In this document: positions 34,381-44,674 of the stretch, in pieces
Position numbering within the stretch: position 1 is the first letter of the stretch
How the letters are laid out: the number at the start of each line of letters is the position of its first letter
Assembly: GCA_963811885.1 (NCBI GenBank)
Contig: CAWETB010000015.1
Coordinates: 1,426,001-1,490,000, forward strand
From: Gaiellasilicea sp963811885
GTDB taxonomy: Bacteria > Actinomycetota > Thermoleophilia > Gaiellales > Gaiellaceae
Reading direction: 5' to 3'
DNA: 64,000 nt
Made by a program: the position numbers and the translations under genes
Notes under the pieces: generated by a model
Seen by the model: only the letters and a program-made list of their open reading frames with translations
Database searches by the model: none
Told to the model about the DNA's origin: nothing

Positions 34381-36230
34381 TGATCGGAATGACTGCTCCT
34401 GCCCGAATGCTCCTGGCCGGCGGCCTCGCCGCCGCCGCGCTCGGCTTCGCCCCCGAGCAGGCGCACGCCGCCTACTCGGCACGGGTGGAGACGGGCACAT
34501 TGACGCTCAAGGGCAACGCGGCGAGCGACAAGCTCGTGCTCCGCCTTGCGCCGGGCGCACCCGGCACGCTCCAGGCCGACGTCGGCGCGGACGGAACCGC
34601 CGACTTCAGCTTCGACCGCAGCACCTTCACGCCGATCGACGTCGAGGCCGGCGCCGGCGACGACGACGTCCGCATCGACCAGAGCGGCGGGACGTTCACA
34701 GACGAGCACGTGACCATGAACGGCGGCTCCGGCGACGACACGCTGATCGGCGGCGCCGGCGCGGACAGCTTCGTCGGCGGGGCCGGCGAGGACTTCGCCG
34801 ACGGCAACATCGGCGCCGACAAGGCCTCGATGGGATCCGGCGACGACCGCTTCCAGTGGGACCCCGGCGACGGCAGCGACACCGTCGACGGCCAGGGCGG
34901 CAACGACCGGCTCGACTTCAACGGCTCCAACGCATCCGAAGAGATCACGTTCTCCGCCAGTGCGGGCCGCGCCGTGCTCTTCCGGAACGTCGCCTCGATC
35001 ACGATGGACCTCGACGGACTGGAGCACGTCAACCTGCGCTCGCTCGGCGGCACCGACCTCACCACGGTCGGCGATCTCGGCGGGACCGACCTCAGGCTCG
35101 TCGACGTCGACCTCGACGCGATCGCAGGCGGCGGTGACGGTGCGGCCGACACGGTGATCGCCCGCGGTAGCGACGAGGCGGACAAGGTCTCGTTCGCGAG
35201 CCCGGACGGACGCCCGGTCGTCAACGGCCTCGGCGCCCAGACCCGCGTCACCGGCGGCGAGGCGACGCTGGACAACTTCGTCGCCGCCACGCTCGGCGGC
35301 GCCGACATCGCCACGATGACCGTCGGCGTCACCAGCCCGATCCAGCTCCACATCGACGGCGGCGACGGCGACGACACCGCCCGCTACAACGGCACCGCCG
35401 GACGCCGACGAGATCTCGATGCTCCGCAACGGAACCGAGGTCGCGGTCGACAACACCGCCAGCGCGCATCTTCGACACCGCCGGCTGTCGAGAGCCTGAT
35501 CGTCTCCGGCCTCGACGGCGACGACCTGATCGCCGCGAGCAACGGCATCGGTGCGCTCACCACCCTCACCCTCGAAGGCGGCGACGGCAACGACGACCTC
35601 CGCGGCGGCGACGGCGCCGACAGCCTCAACGGCGGCAAGGGCGACGACAGCGTCGACGGCAACATCGGCGCCGACCAGGCCACGCTCGGAGCCGGCGACG
35701 ACCGCTTCCAGTGGGACCCCGGCGACGGCAGCGACACCATCGAAGGCCAGGGCGGCAACGACCAGCTCGACTTCAACGGCTCCAACATCGGCGAGCAGAT
35801 CGAGCTCGCCGCAAACGGCGACCGGGCCCGGCTGACCCGCAACGTCGCCTCGATCACCATGGACTTCGACGGAATCGAGCGCGTCCGAGTCCGGGCTCTC
35901 GGCGGCACCGACACGGTCACGGTCAACGACCTCGCCGGCACCGGCGTCAAGAACGTCGACGTCGACCTCGCCGCCACCGGCGGCGGCGGCGACGGCACGC
36001 CCGACAGCGTCGTCGTCAACGGCACCGACCGGCGTGACGTCGTCCGGGTGACGCGCGTCGGCGACGAGGTGTCGGTGACGGGTCTCGCGGCCGACGTGCG
36101 GATCGCCGGCAGCGAGGGCCTCAACGACACGCTCCGGATCCAGACGCTCGACGGCAACGACGACGTCTTCGTCGACCCGGACGTCGAGCTGTTGCTCACG
36201 CCGGTCATCAACCTGGGGCCGGGCGAGTAG
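34381..36230 (+). CDS. Secreted RTX-like calcium-binding repeat protein
   Basis: 616 residues. Signal peptide (MLLAGGLAAAALGFAPEQAHA region). Two large homologous blocks, each with nonapeptide-type repeats (GGSGDDTLIGGAGADSF and GGDGNDDLRGGDGADSL), then DGNIGADKA/QA, DDRFQWDPGDGSDT and an RNVASITMD segment. Calcium is the expected ligand. Residues between NGTAGRR and PPAVESLIVSG are out of frame: a shifted frame reads DADEISMLRNGTEVAVDNTA, so two indels near 35395 and 35475 cancel. AAAGGAA lies upstream of ATG 34381. Role: surface layer or matrix, inferred. Confidence 0.82.
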
Positions 36231-36237
36231 AGGCCGC

Positions 36238-38795
36238 TCAGACTCGCGCGACGAGCCCCAGCTCCGCGGCGCGCCGGGCAGCATCCCGGCGCGTCGCGGC
36301 CCCCAGCTTGGACAGCACCGCCGCGACGTGGTGCTCCGCCGTCCGCGGCGACACGACCAGCCGGTCTGCGATCTCCGCGTTCGTCAGGCCCTCGGCCAGC
36401 AGCGCGAGCACCTCGAGCTGGCGCGCGGTCAGGCCGGCGGGATTCTCACGGGTCGACTCGCGCGGCCCCTGCGGCACGCGCAGCCCGAGCTCGCGCATCC
36501 GCTCGGCCACGCGGTGCGTCAGCGGATCGGCTCCGAGGCTGCGCGCGATCGCGATCGCCTCGTGGAGCGAGTCCTCATCGTCGAGGAGCGAGAGCATCAG
36601 GCCGCGGTCGTACATCCAGCCGACTTCGCCGAATGCCTCCGCTGCGCCGTGCCAGTCCCGCCGCAGCATCGCCGCGTGTGGCGCCGAGTTCGGTGGGTCG
36701 AGCTCGGCCGGGAGCCCGGCGACGGCCGCCCATGCGGCCACCCGAACGGCGCCCCAGCCGACCAGTGAGTCTCGCGGCCGCGTCGCGTCCAGCAGTGCCT
36801 CGAGCCGCTCGATCGGCATCGGCGCACCGGTCGTCAGCGCCCACTCGGTCTCCAGCTCGACGAGCGGCGCGAGCCGCTGGGGCTCGCTCGCACGAACCGC
36901 CTGCGCCGACAGATCGGCGAGCCGCTCGGACGCGTCCTCGTCGCCGCGGCGCACGGCGAGCTCGGCCAGGACCGTCTTGGCGACGAGCTGGGCGACGCTC
37001 ATGCTCTTCTCCAGCTCGGACCGCGTCACCCGCTCGGCCTCGTCCCACTCCCCCGCCCGCAGCTGCAGCCACGCGAGCGTGACCGCGATGTACGAGGCGA
37101 GGTTGTGCACCTCGTTCTGCTCGGCGTAGGCGAGCGCCTGGCGCGCGTAGCGCATCGCCGGCTCCGGCTGCGCCCAGGACATCAGCGCATAGCCGAGGTT
37201 GCCGAGCGCCCGTGTCGCCTCGTGCTTCTCGCCGACCTCGTCCGCGAATGCGTGAGCCTCGAGCAGCGGCGAGATCTGGCGGTGGTCGACGTCCAGCTTG
37301 ACGCTGGCAATGTTGACGAGGACGTGGGCGCGCGTGCGCTCGTCGCCGAGCTTGGTCGCCAGCTCGAGCGCGCGCTCGCCCCAGAGCAGCGCCTGGTCGT
37401 TGTACTCGGCGAGGTTCTTGAGCTGGGCGAGGCCGCTGTAGGCCCGGGCGAGCTCGACCGACTCGCCGAGCGGCTGGAGGATCTCGATGGCCTCGAGCGC
37501 CTTCGCGCGCGCGGCATCGCCGTCGCCTGCGTGCCAGTAGAAGCGGGACAGGATCTGCGTGCAGCGCCCGACCGCCGCCCCGTCGCCGCAGCGCCGTCCA
37601 CTCGGCGATCGATCGCTCGATCGCCTCGAAGGCGTCCTCGAGCCGGTAGACCGCATAGGCCGCGCCTGCCAGCTCCTCGAGGACGGCCGCCCGCTCGGCT
37701 GCAGGAAGCCGGTCGAGGAACGCAGCGGCGCGGCGATAGTGGGAATACGCCTCGCGGTTCGAGTCGAGCGCCGCCGCTCGCCGCGCCGCCACGAGCGCGT
37801 ACTCGGCGACGACGTCCTCCGCGCCGGCGGCCTCGGCGTGGTGGACGATGTCGGCGGGATCGGCGTCGGCTGCGAGCAGCGCCGCGAGGATCTCGCGCGT
37901 GGAGCCGCCGCCGCGCCGCGATCGGGATGCTCGACCTGATCGCATTGCGCGCGAGCTCGTGGCGGAAGCGGACGTAGCGGGGGTGGACCTCGAGCAGCGC
38001 CCGGCGCTCGGGCTCCTCCGCCGCCGCGGGCCAGTCGGGCAGAACGACGTCGAGCACGGACGTGGCGACACGATTCGGCACGACCGAGACCAGCTCGACC
38101 AGCCGCCGCTCGTCCTCGGACAGCCGCGAGACGCGACCGCGCACGGCGTTCGTGATCGAGCGCGGCAGCTCCTCGGCCGTACGCGAGGCGAGCAGCTCGG
38201 TGACGTAGAACGGGTTGCCTCCGGTGACGGCGTAGAAGTCGTCTGCACCGTCGCCCGAGAGCGACGCGACGGCACTCGCCGAAAGCGGCTCGAGCTGCAG
38301 CAGCTCCGACGCGGCGGCCACGGCCGGATGGCCGGGTGGGGCTTCCCCGTCGCGGCACGTGAGCAGGAGCAGGACGGGCAGCGACCCGATTCGCCGGGCG
38401 AGCAGGGTGATGACGTCGAGCGTCGCCTCGTCCGCCCAGTGCACGTCCTCGAGCACGAGCACGGTCGGCTGCGGCGGCAGCGCGAGCTCGGCCAGCAGCA
38501 GGCTGTGGATCTCGTGCGGCGACGCGCAGGCGGCCAGCGCCTCCTCCAGCGCCGGCGACAGCGAGCCGGCCAGGTCGTGGATCGCGCCGAGCGGCCGCGG
38601 GATCGAGAGGTCGTCGCAGGCGCCGAGCAGCACGCGCGCGTCGTCATCGAGATCGGCGACGAAGCGGGTGACGAGCGAGGTCTTGCCGATCCCGGGCTCG
38701 CCGGTCACGACGACGACGCGACCGTCGCCCCGCGCTGCCGCGACCCGCGCCTCCGCGAGCACAGCCAGTGCCCCTTCCCGCTCCAGGAGCTGCAT
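36238..38795 (-). CDS. Large AAA-ATPase LuxR-family regulator (two frameshifts)
   Basis: About 850 residues of the MalT/LAL class. N-terminal ATPase (Walker A VVVTGEPGIGKTSLVTRF, Walker B PTVLVLEDVHWADEATLDVI), TPR-like middle and C-terminal LuxR HTH (LTARQLEVLALLAEGLTNAE, RTAEHHVAAVLSKLGA). Frame breaks near 37910 and 37575. ATG 38795 has TATCGT 6 nt upstream on its strand (leaderless pattern). Convergent with the RTX-like gene, which may be a target. Signal unknown. Confidence 0.85.
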
Positions 38796-38827
38796 GCGTC
38801 CACGATAAACGCGCCTTCTGTCGCGAT

Positions 38828-39991
38828 CTAGGCAGCCGGCTCGGCGGCCGCGTGCCGCACGCGATCGCGCGCGTCGGCGAAGCGGATCGCCTCGTACGCG
38901 ATCAGCCCGACGCAGAGCGCGGCCACGAGCGTGAGCGTGACCAGAGCGTCGAGCTCGACTCCGACCGGGATCAGGGCCAGCAATGCCGCGCAGACGACGA
39001 GGCGCTGTCTGTTCAGCGAGCCGACGTTGCGAAGCCGGAAGAGGATGTGCGCGAGCAGGTAGAGCGCGATCCCGCCGCAGAGGCAGACGGCAGGCACGAG
39101 CTTGAGCGGCTCGCCGACGTCGCCGAGCGTCTTCTTGACGCCGACCGCGAACAGGATGATCCCGGCGACCATCGGCAGGTGGAGATAGCTGTACGAGTCG
39201 CGCGCCATCGCGAGCTGGGCATTGCCGGTCGTCTCGCGCAGCTTGCGCTCCGCGACGATCGCCACGACGTCGAAATACAGCCACCACATCGCGGCCGCGA
39301 TGACGAAGCCGAGCAGCCCTGCCACCACCACACCGGGATCGAGGTTGTGGCTCGCACCCACGCCGAGCGCGACGATCGTCTCGCCGAGCGCGATGATGAT
39401 GATCAGCGCGTGCCGCTCGACGAAGTGCCCGGCGGAGAGGTGCCAGCCCCTGCCGCCGCCGACGTAGGGGCCGAGCAGGTCGAGCGCGAGCGCGAGCGCC
39501 CAGACGGCGACCTGGAGGCGGCCGTCGAGGCCCGCGGCGACGAACAGGAGCCCCACGCCGATCGCCGTCCCGACTCCGAGCCGGGCAACCGCCGCAAGCA
39601 GGTCGCGGTCGCCCCGCCCCGCGATCGCGTAGAGCACCAGGTGCGCGATCCGCACGAAGGCGTACGCGCACGCGAAGAGGAGAGCGTCGTCGCCGAAGAC
39701 GTCCGGCACCGCGAGCGAGGCGACCAGCATCGCGGCCATGGCGGCGAACATCGCGATCCGCACCGAGCCTTCCTCGGGGTTGATCGTGTTCGTCAGCCAG
39801 GCGTACGCGGCCCACGCCCACCAGAGCACGCCCAGCACGAGCAGCCCCTTGACGAGGCCGGCCCAGGTCGGATCCGCGACGACGAAGCCGGTGACCTGCG
39901 TGATCGCGAAGACGAAGATGAGGTCGAAGAAGAGCTCGAGCGGCGTGACCCGCTCCTCGGCGCTCTCCTGCCGTCGAGCCTGGACCGTCAC
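38828..39991 (-). CDS. ltrA: Low temperature requirement A (LtrA) family membrane protein
   Basis: 387 residues with about ten membrane segments. Signature PLELFFDLIFVFAITQVTGF, the central GHFVERHALIIIIALGETIV and NAQLAMARDSYSYLHLPMVA. The family was named from Listeria cold growth; biochemical function is unknown. GTG 39991 with TAGGCT 6 nt upstream. It is divergent from the gene at 40013 with only 21 nt between start codons. Confidence 0.9.
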   Translation of the reverse strand: MTVQARRQESAEERVTPLELFFDLIFVFAITQVTGFVVADPTWAGLVKGLLVLGVLWWAWAAYAWLTNTINPEEGSVRIAMFAAMAAMLVASLAVPDVFGDDALLFACAYAFVRIAHLVLYAIAGRGDRDLLAAVARLGVGTAIGVGLLFVAAGLDGRLQVAVWALALALDLLGPYVGGGRGWHLSAGHFVERHALIIIIALGETIVALGVGASHNLDPGVVVAGLLGFVIAAAMWWLYFDVVAIVAERKLRETTGNAQLAMARDSYSYLHLPMVAGIILFAVGVKKTLGDVGEPLKLVPAVCLCGGIALYLLAHILFRLRNVGSLNRQRLVVCAALLALIPVGVELDALVTLTLVAALCVGLIAYEAIRFADARDRVRHAAAEPAA

Positions 39992-39997
39992 CTCGCA

Positions 39998-40007
39998 AGC
40001 CTATCCT
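39998..40007. promoter_or_regulatory. Overlapping bidirectional -10 elements
   Basis: Plus TATCCT (40002-40007), 5 nt before ATG 40013, and minus TAGGCT (complement of 39998-40003), 6 nt before GTG 39991, share the TA at 40002-40003. Both messages would be leaderless. Confidence 0.55.
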
Positions 40008-40012
40008 TCGGC

Positions 40013-40427
40013 ATGCGCGTCCTTCGAGCCGCCGTCTGGGCTGCAGCGCTGAGCGGGATCCCCTCGACCGTGCACGCGCTTGCGACCGGCCGCGACCCGC
40101 TGGAGGCCGCCTACGCGGCCGGGACGATCCTGTTGCCGCGGGAGACGCGCCCGCAGCGGCTGCTCGCAGCCGCCGTGCCCGTCCACCTCGCGCATCTCCC
40201 TCGCCTGGACGGTCGTGCTCGACCGCGCCGGCGTCCGCGGGGCGGCACGCGGCAGCGTCGCCGGGCCTCGCGATCGCCGCGCTCGACCTCGGGCTCGTCG
40301 GGCGGCGCTTTCCGCGCATCCGAGCGCTGCCGCTCGCGCCGCAGCTGGCCGATCACGCCGCCTTCGGCGCGATCGCGGCGCCGGCTGCTGCAGCCGTGAT
40401 TGCCGTCGCGGCGAGCCGGGTATATGA
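40013..40427 (+). CDS. Small hydrophobic protein (frameshifted)
   Basis: Starts MRVLRAAVWAAALSGIPSTV. The intended product seems to be a multi-helix membrane protein: after a break near 40195 it reads ISLAWTVVLDRAGVRGAARG, and after another near 40265 IAALDLGLVGRRFPRIRALP, then AAPAAAAVIAVAAS. The exact stop is unclear (a TGA at 40425 in one frame). Unknown family. Transcribed divergently from ltrA. Confidence 0.5.
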
Positions 40428-40451
40428 GTTGCAACCCACAGAGGAGGGACT

Positions 40452-40811
40452 TTGGACAGGGATCAGACTCAGACGACAACAGACATCTGGACGTTCACCG
40501 AGCCGTCGCTCGACGCGACAGGCCTGGTTGGCTTCTCGGTCGAGGCGACCGACGGTGGCATCGGCAAGATCGACGACGCGACCGGCGATGTCGGGCGCAG
40601 CCACCTGATCGTCGACACCGGCCCGTGGATCTTCGGCAAGAAGGTTCTCCTGCCGGCAGGGGTGGTCGAGCGTGTCGATCTCGACGCCGAGACCGTCTTC
40701 GTCAACCGCACGAAGGACGAGATCAAGAACGCACCCGAGTTCGACGCGGACGAGCTCCGCGACGACGAGGCCTACCGCGGCCGCGTCGGCAGCTACTACG
40801 ACCGGGTCTAG
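40452..40811 (+). CDS. PRC-barrel domain protein
   Basis: 119 residues. PRC-barrel core GLVGFSVEATDGGIGKIDDA, LIVDTGPWIFGKKVLLPAGV, ETVFVNRTKDEIKNAPEF, with a C-terminal acidic tail. The fold occurs in photosystem H subunits, RimM and many small stress proteins of unknown role. TTG 40452 is chosen from the GGAGGG at 40443-40448, which is unusually close. Followed by a strong hairpin. Confidence 0.85.
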   Translation: MDRDQTQTTTDIWTFTEPSLDATGLVGFSVEATDGGIGKIDDATGDVGRSHLIVDTGPWIFGKKVLLPAGVVERVDLDAETVFVNRTKDEIKNAPEFDADELRDDEAYRGRVGSYYDRV

Positions 40812-40826
40812 CTCCGCGGCTCGACG

Positions 40827-40858
40827 GCGACGGGCGGCGCACCTGCGCCGCCCGTCGC
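40827..40858. terminator. Hairpin between convergent genes
   Basis: GCGACGGGCGGCGCA (40827-40841) pairs perfectly with TGCGCCGCCCGTCGC (40844-40858). No T run. Likely terminator for both the PRC-barrel gene and the opposing gene at 40863. Confidence 0.7.
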
Positions 40859-40862
40859 ACGT

Positions 40863-41330
40863 CTAGACCCGTTGCGGCACGAGAACCAGCCGGACGAAGC
40901 CGCGCGTCGCTCCGGCTCGCCGCACGTAACGCGAGACGAGCAGCTCGTGCTCGGCCGCGATCACCCGGAGGTGGATGTGCGGCGGACGGCCTTCGTAGGA
41001 GACCGGCGGCGGGCCTTCGAAGCGGAAGCGCCCCGCCCGGTCGGTGACCACGGTGGCGCTGCCCGAGCGCAGGTACTGGCCACGGCGGTTCGCCTGCCAC
41101 AGGTGGACACGGGCGCCGGCGAGCGGCGAGCAGTCGACCGAGGAGAGGACGATGCCGGTGAGGACGTGTCCGGTCCCGATCTTGTTCCGTCGCGGCGGGG
41201 CGCCGCGTCCGAACGGGCCTGCTCCGTCGTCGATCGTCGGCGGGCAGCCGGGCGCCGCGGGCGCGGAAGCGACGCCGCCGGCAGCCAGAGCGGTGAGAGC
41301 GAGAGCGGCGGCGCACGCGAGCAGCCTCAC
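40863..41330 (-). CDS. Secreted intradiol ring-cleavage dioxygenase-like protein
   Basis: 155 residues. Signal peptide (RLLACAAALALTALAAGGVA) and a dioxygenase-C fold: LTGIVLSSVDCSPLAGARVH, LWQANRRGQY (the metal Tyr region), VSYEGRPPHIHLRV (the two metal His). The metal ligands look preserved, but the protein is shorter than catechol or protocatechuate dioxygenases and exported, as in many actinobacterial homologues of unknown substrate. GTG 41330, with TAGACC 7 nt upstream. Confidence 0.82.
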   Translation of the reverse strand: MRLLACAAALALTALAAGGVASAPAAPGCPPTIDDGAGPFGRGAPPRRNKIGTGHVLTGIVLSSVDCSPLAGARVHLWQANRRGQYLRSGSATVVTDRAGRFRFEGPPPVSYEGRPPHIHLRVIAAEHELLVSRYVRRAGATRGFVRLVLVPQRV

Positions 41331-41363
41331 GCTCCCTGGTCTAGCAGACGGACGCTCCGGCGG

Positions 41364-42098
41364 CTAGGAGGCGGCGGCTTCGCCCGGGCGCGGCTCGTCG
41401 ACGCCTGATGCCGGCGTGCCGACGACCGGCAGCCGGTCGGCGCCGAGATAGAGCCACTCGTAGGCGAGTGCGGCGACGGCGGCACCGACGGGTGGCCCGA
41501 CGAGGTAGACCCAGAAGTCGTCCCAGCTGTTGAAGACGATCTCCGGGCCGAGCGCCCGCGCCGGGTTCATCGCCGCGCCCGTGAGCGGGCCGGTGGCGAG
41601 GACGCCGATCGCGACGGTCAATCCGATCGCGAGCCCCGAGATCGTCTTGAAGGCGCCACCCGGGTCGACAGCGGTGGCGAAGACGACCCAGACGAGGAAG
41701 AACGTCAGCAGCGCCTCGATCGCGACGCCCTGGAGGTCGTTGATCGCCGGGTTGACGACCGGCACACCGGTGTCGAGGTTCGCCTCGCTCGGGAAGAGCG
41801 CGCGCAGCGCGAGCGCGCCGAGCACGGCACCCGCGATCTGGGCGAGCCAGTAGAGCGCGGCCAGCGCCGGGCCGATGCGCCGGGTGACGAGGAACCCGAG
41901 CGTCACCGCCGGGTTGAAGTGGCCGCCGGAGATATGGCCGACCGCCGAGGCCATGACCGCGATCGTGAGGCCATTGGCGAGCGCGACGCCGACGAGCAGG
42001 TTGCTCTGGATGAACGCAATCGAGCCCATCGCCACGAAGACCAGCGCGAAGGTGCCGACGAGCTCTGCGATCCCGCGACGGACCGGATCGTGCTCCAC
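41364..42098 (-). CDS. aqpZ: MIP-family aquaporin
   Basis: 244 residues, six membrane helices. Both NPA boxes are present (GGHFNPAVTLGF and GAAMNPARALGPEIVF). The residues after the second NPA favour a water channel of the AqpZ type over GlpF, but the selectivity filter was not resolved in detail. GTG 42098 has TACGCT 6 nt upstream on its strand. Divergent from the small zinc protein at 42160. Confidence 0.92.
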   Translation of the reverse strand: MEHDPVRRGIAELVGTFALVFVAMGSIAFIQSNLLVGVALANGLTIAVMASAVGHISGGHFNPAVTLGFLVTRRIGPALAALYWLAQIAGAVLGALALRALFPSEANLDTGVPVVNPAINDLQGVAIEALLTFFLVWVVFATAVDPGGAFKTISGLAIGLTVAIGVLATGPLTGAAMNPARALGPEIVFNSWDDFWVYLVGPPVGAAVAALAYEWLYLGADRLPVVGTPASGVDEPRPGEAAAS

Positions 42099-42159
42099 CC
42101 GGCGAGCGTACGAGCCGTCCCGGACGGCATCCGCGAGCGGCGTTCGCTACGGTGGCCGG

Positions 42160-42348
42160 ATGGCCGCCGATGCCGCAGCGGACAACGCGCAGACCGCCAG
42201 CTGCCCGCACTGCCACAAGCCCTTCTCGGCCGAGCTGATCGCGGGCGGCGCCGAACGCCACCGCGGCTTCAAGTGCCCGCACTGCAAGCTGTTCGTCCCG
42301 GAGAGCAGGGCCGAAGATGCCCCGCTCAGTCGAGACAGCGCAGGCTGA
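42160..42348 (+). CDS. Small zinc-ribbon protein
   Basis: 62 residues with two CxxC knuckles (SCPHCHKPF and FKCPHCKLF), a zinc ribbon. TACGGT lies 6 nt before ATG 42160 (leaderless pattern). Its stop codon lies inside the following hairpin. Function unknown; could be a nucleic-acid-binding or adaptor ribbon. Confidence 0.75.
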   Translation: MAADAAADNAQTASCPHCHKPFSAELIAGGAERHRGFKCPHCKLFVPESRAEDAPLSRDSAG

Positions 42349-42373
42349 TCACCCGCGAGTGCGGGTGATCAGC
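42344..42373. terminator. Hairpin between convergent genes
   Basis: GCTGATCACCCGC and GCGGGTGATCAGC around GAGT, a perfect 13-bp stem. It lies between the zinc-ribbon gene and the end of the sigma factor gene and probably serves both. Confidence 0.75.
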
Positions 42374-42386
42374 GCGCAGACCCTGA

Positions 42387-43484
42387 CTACATGCAGTTCT
42401 TGAGCGCCTGCGCCTCGGGCAGGCCCTCGAGCTTCTTCAGCGTGTTGTTCTCGATCTGACGGATCCGCTCGCGGGTGACGCCGAAAGCACGGCCGACCTC
42501 CTCGAGCGTGTACGGCTGTGCACCGGAGAGGCCGAAGCGGAGCTCGATCACCTTGCGCTCGCGCTCGGGCAGCGCCATCAACGCCTGCTCGACGTCCTCA
42601 CGGCGTAGGGACAGCGAGGCCGTGTCGAAGGGCGACTCGGCCGAGTCGTCCGGCACGAAATCGCCGAGCGAGCTCTCCTCCTCCTCGCCGATCGGCTTCT
42701 CGAGCGAGACGGGAAGCTGCGCCATGCGCAGGATCTCGCGGACCTCGTCGGTCGTGATCTCCAGCTCCTCGGCGATCTCCTCCGGCTTCGGCTCGCGGCC
42801 GAGCCGCTGCACGAGCTGACGCTCGATGTGCACGACCTTGTTCAGCTTCTCGACCATGTGCACCGGGATCCGGATCGTGCGCGCCTTGTCGGCGATCGCC
42901 CGGGTGACCGCCTGGCGGATCCACCAGGTGGCGTAGGTCGAGAACTTGAAGCCCTTGCGGTAGTCGAACTTCTCGACCGCACGGATGAGGCCGAGTGACC
43001 CCTCCTGGATCAGGTCGAGAAAGGAGAGACCGCGGCCGAGGTAGCCCTTCGCGATCGAGACCACGAGCCGCAGGTTCGCCTCGGTCATCTGCGTCTTCGC
43101 GGCCATGTCGCCGCGTTCGATCCGCTTCGCCAGGTAGATCTCCTGGTCGGCGGTCAGGAGCGGCACCTTGCCGATCTCACGAAGGTAGAGCCGCAGTGAG
43201 TCGAGCGACGGCTCGACGGTGAGATCGAGCTTCGGCGCGGACTTCTCGTCCTCGGCGAGCGCGGGCTGCTCGTGCGGCGGCGACTTGTACTGCTCACCCT
43301 CGACCAGCTCGATCGAGTGGTCGATCAGATAGGTGTAGAAGTCCTCGATCTGCTCTTTCGTCAGGTCGACCTCTTCGAGGCCGGCAACGATTTCGTCGTA
43401 GGTGAGGAAGCCCTTTTCCTGACCGTGCTGGACGAGCTTTTGGAGCTCCTCGACCTCTGGCAGGGCGATATCGACGGTGAGCAT
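42387..43484 (-). CDS. rpoD: Primary sigma-70 factor (RpoD/SigA)
   Basis: 365 residues. Region 1.1-like start (VEELQKLVQHGQEKGFLTYD), region 1.2 (DSLRLYLREIGKVPLLT), region 2 (FLDLIQEGSLGLIRAVEKFD, FKFSTYATWWIRQAVTRAIA), region 3 (RIPVHMVEKLNKV) and region 4 (LEEVGRAFGVTRERIRQIEN). The full set and the end of region 4 fit the housekeeping sigma factor. ATG 43484. The short A+T-rich spacer upstream holds the asparaginase terminator. Confidence 0.95.
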   Translation of the reverse strand: MLTVDIALPEVEELQKLVQHGQEKGFLTYDEIVAGLEEVDLTKEQIEDFYTYLIDHSIELVEGEQYKSPPHEQPALAEDEKSAPKLDLTVEPSLDSLRLYLREIGKVPLLTADQEIYLAKRIERGDMAAKTQMTEANLRLVVSIAKGYLGRGLSFLDLIQEGSLGLIRAVEKFDYRKGFKFSTYATWWIRQAVTRAIADKARTIRIPVHMVEKLNKVVHIERQLVQRLGREPKPEEIAEELEITTDEVREILRMAQLPVSLEKPIGEEEESSLGDFVPDDSAESPFDTASLSLRREDVEQALMALPERERKVIELRFGLSGAQPYTLEEVGRAFGVTRERIRQIENNTLKKLEGLPEAQALKNCM

Positions 43485-43529
43485 GGACCTCGCTTTCCTC
43501 GCGGCTGACGGGAACACGGACCTGCCGAA

Positions 43530-43563
43530 CAAACAAAAGAGCCGGATCGGGGGAGCCGGCTCT
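43530..43563 (-). terminator. Rho-independent terminator of the asparaginase gene
   Basis: AGAGCCGG and CCGGCTCT (43538-43545 and 43556-43563) form a stem; on the minus strand it is followed by TTTTGTTTGTT. It stops transcription from the asparaginase gene before the sigma factor gene. Confidence 0.85.
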
Positions 43564-43629
43564 GACCATCGAGGGCTGGATCCTACAACGGACCGCGGCT
43601 TTCGTGGTAGCCAAATTTGGACCATTTGT

Positions 43630-44505
43630 TCACCGCTCGAGAACCACCTCCCCGACGAGCTCGCCGCGTGAGTTTTCGACCGGCTCGACCCCAAGCTCGC
43701 CGGTCTCGAAGCCGAGCCTGCGGAGAAACTCGGCGAGCGCAGGGCGAATCGCGCGCATGCTGCCGTCCTCGACCTTGAGCGCGATCCCGAGTCCGTCCGG
43801 GCCGACCGCACACATCAGGCCCTCCGCCCCGCCCTTCGCCGTCCAGCCCTCGAGCTCGCGCATCAGCAGCGTGTCGGCCGCCATCGGCCCGCGGATCAGC
43901 TCCGGGTGCGCGCGCATCGCGGCAGCCACCCGGGCGCCGCCGTCGACCTGCTCGAGCCGCGAGAAGAGGAGGGCCATCCGCTCGAGCGGGAGCGCGAAGG
44001 TGACGACGCCGCACCCGTCGACCGCCGTCGGGATCTCGTCGGCGGGGACGTCGGAGGCGGACGCGATCTCCGCGAGGCAGGCGTGCTGGACCGGATGCGT
44101 CGCGAGCCGGTAGCCGCCGCTGGCCCAGCCCTGGGCACGGCAGAGCGCGAGCATGCCGGCGTGCTTGCCCGAGCAGTTGTGCTGAAGCGCGGTCGGCTCC
44201 GGCCCGCACTCGAGCTCGTCCTCACCGGCCGGCGCTTTCGCGAGCAGGCTGCGCACCGCCGCGAGCTGCTCGGGCGAGGCGAGGTGGGAGGCGGACGCGA
44301 TCGCGATCTCCTCGCTCGTCAGGTCGTCGCGCGCGCGCACGAGCGGCAGCGCCTGGAACGGCTTCGCCGAGGAACGCAGAAAGGCCACCCGGTCGGCGTC
44401 GCCCGCCTGCTCGACCACGGCGCCGTCGCGCACCGCGACCGCATGCACCAGGTGCGTGGCTTCGTCGACATCACCCCGGTGGACGACTATCCGCAGCGGC
44501 TGCAC
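43630..44505 (-). CDS. Asparaginase, AnsA2/PF06089 type
   Basis: About 291 residues. Motifs SSAKPFQALPLV, ALQHNCSGKHAGMLALC, VDGCGVVTFALPLERMA, and KGGAEGLMCAVG match the asparaginase II family found in rhizobia and actinobacteria, unrelated to EcAII. It hydrolyses asparagine to aspartate and ammonia. GTG 44505 has TAAGCT 7 nt upstream (leaderless pattern). Divergent from the M28 peptidase gene. Confidence 0.88.
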   Translation of the reverse strand: MQPLRIVVHRGDVDEATHLVHAVAVRDGAVVEQAGDADRVAFLRSSAKPFQALPLVRARDDLTSEEIAIASASHLASPEQLAAVRSLLAKAPAGEDELECGPEPTALQHNCSGKHAGMLALCRAQGWASGGYRLATHPVQHACLAEIASASDVPADEIPTAVDGCGVVTFALPLERMALLFSRLEQVDGGARVAAAMRAHPELIRGPMAADTLLMRELEGWTAKGGAEGLMCAVGPDGLGIALKVEDGSMRAIRPALAEFLRRLGFETGELGVEPVENSRGELVGEVVLER

Positions 44506-44674
44506 CCGCGGGAGCTTAGAGGGTCGCGTTGCAAACACTCTGGGGTTGGTAGGGTCTCGCCTTCCGGACGACGAGGCGCCGCGATTGCTTCGTCGTCGAC
44601 GAACGACGAGCCATCCGCTCGCGTGGGGGGAGTTGTACCGCGGGGGCAGCATGGCAGGACGGAGGAGCTCAGAC

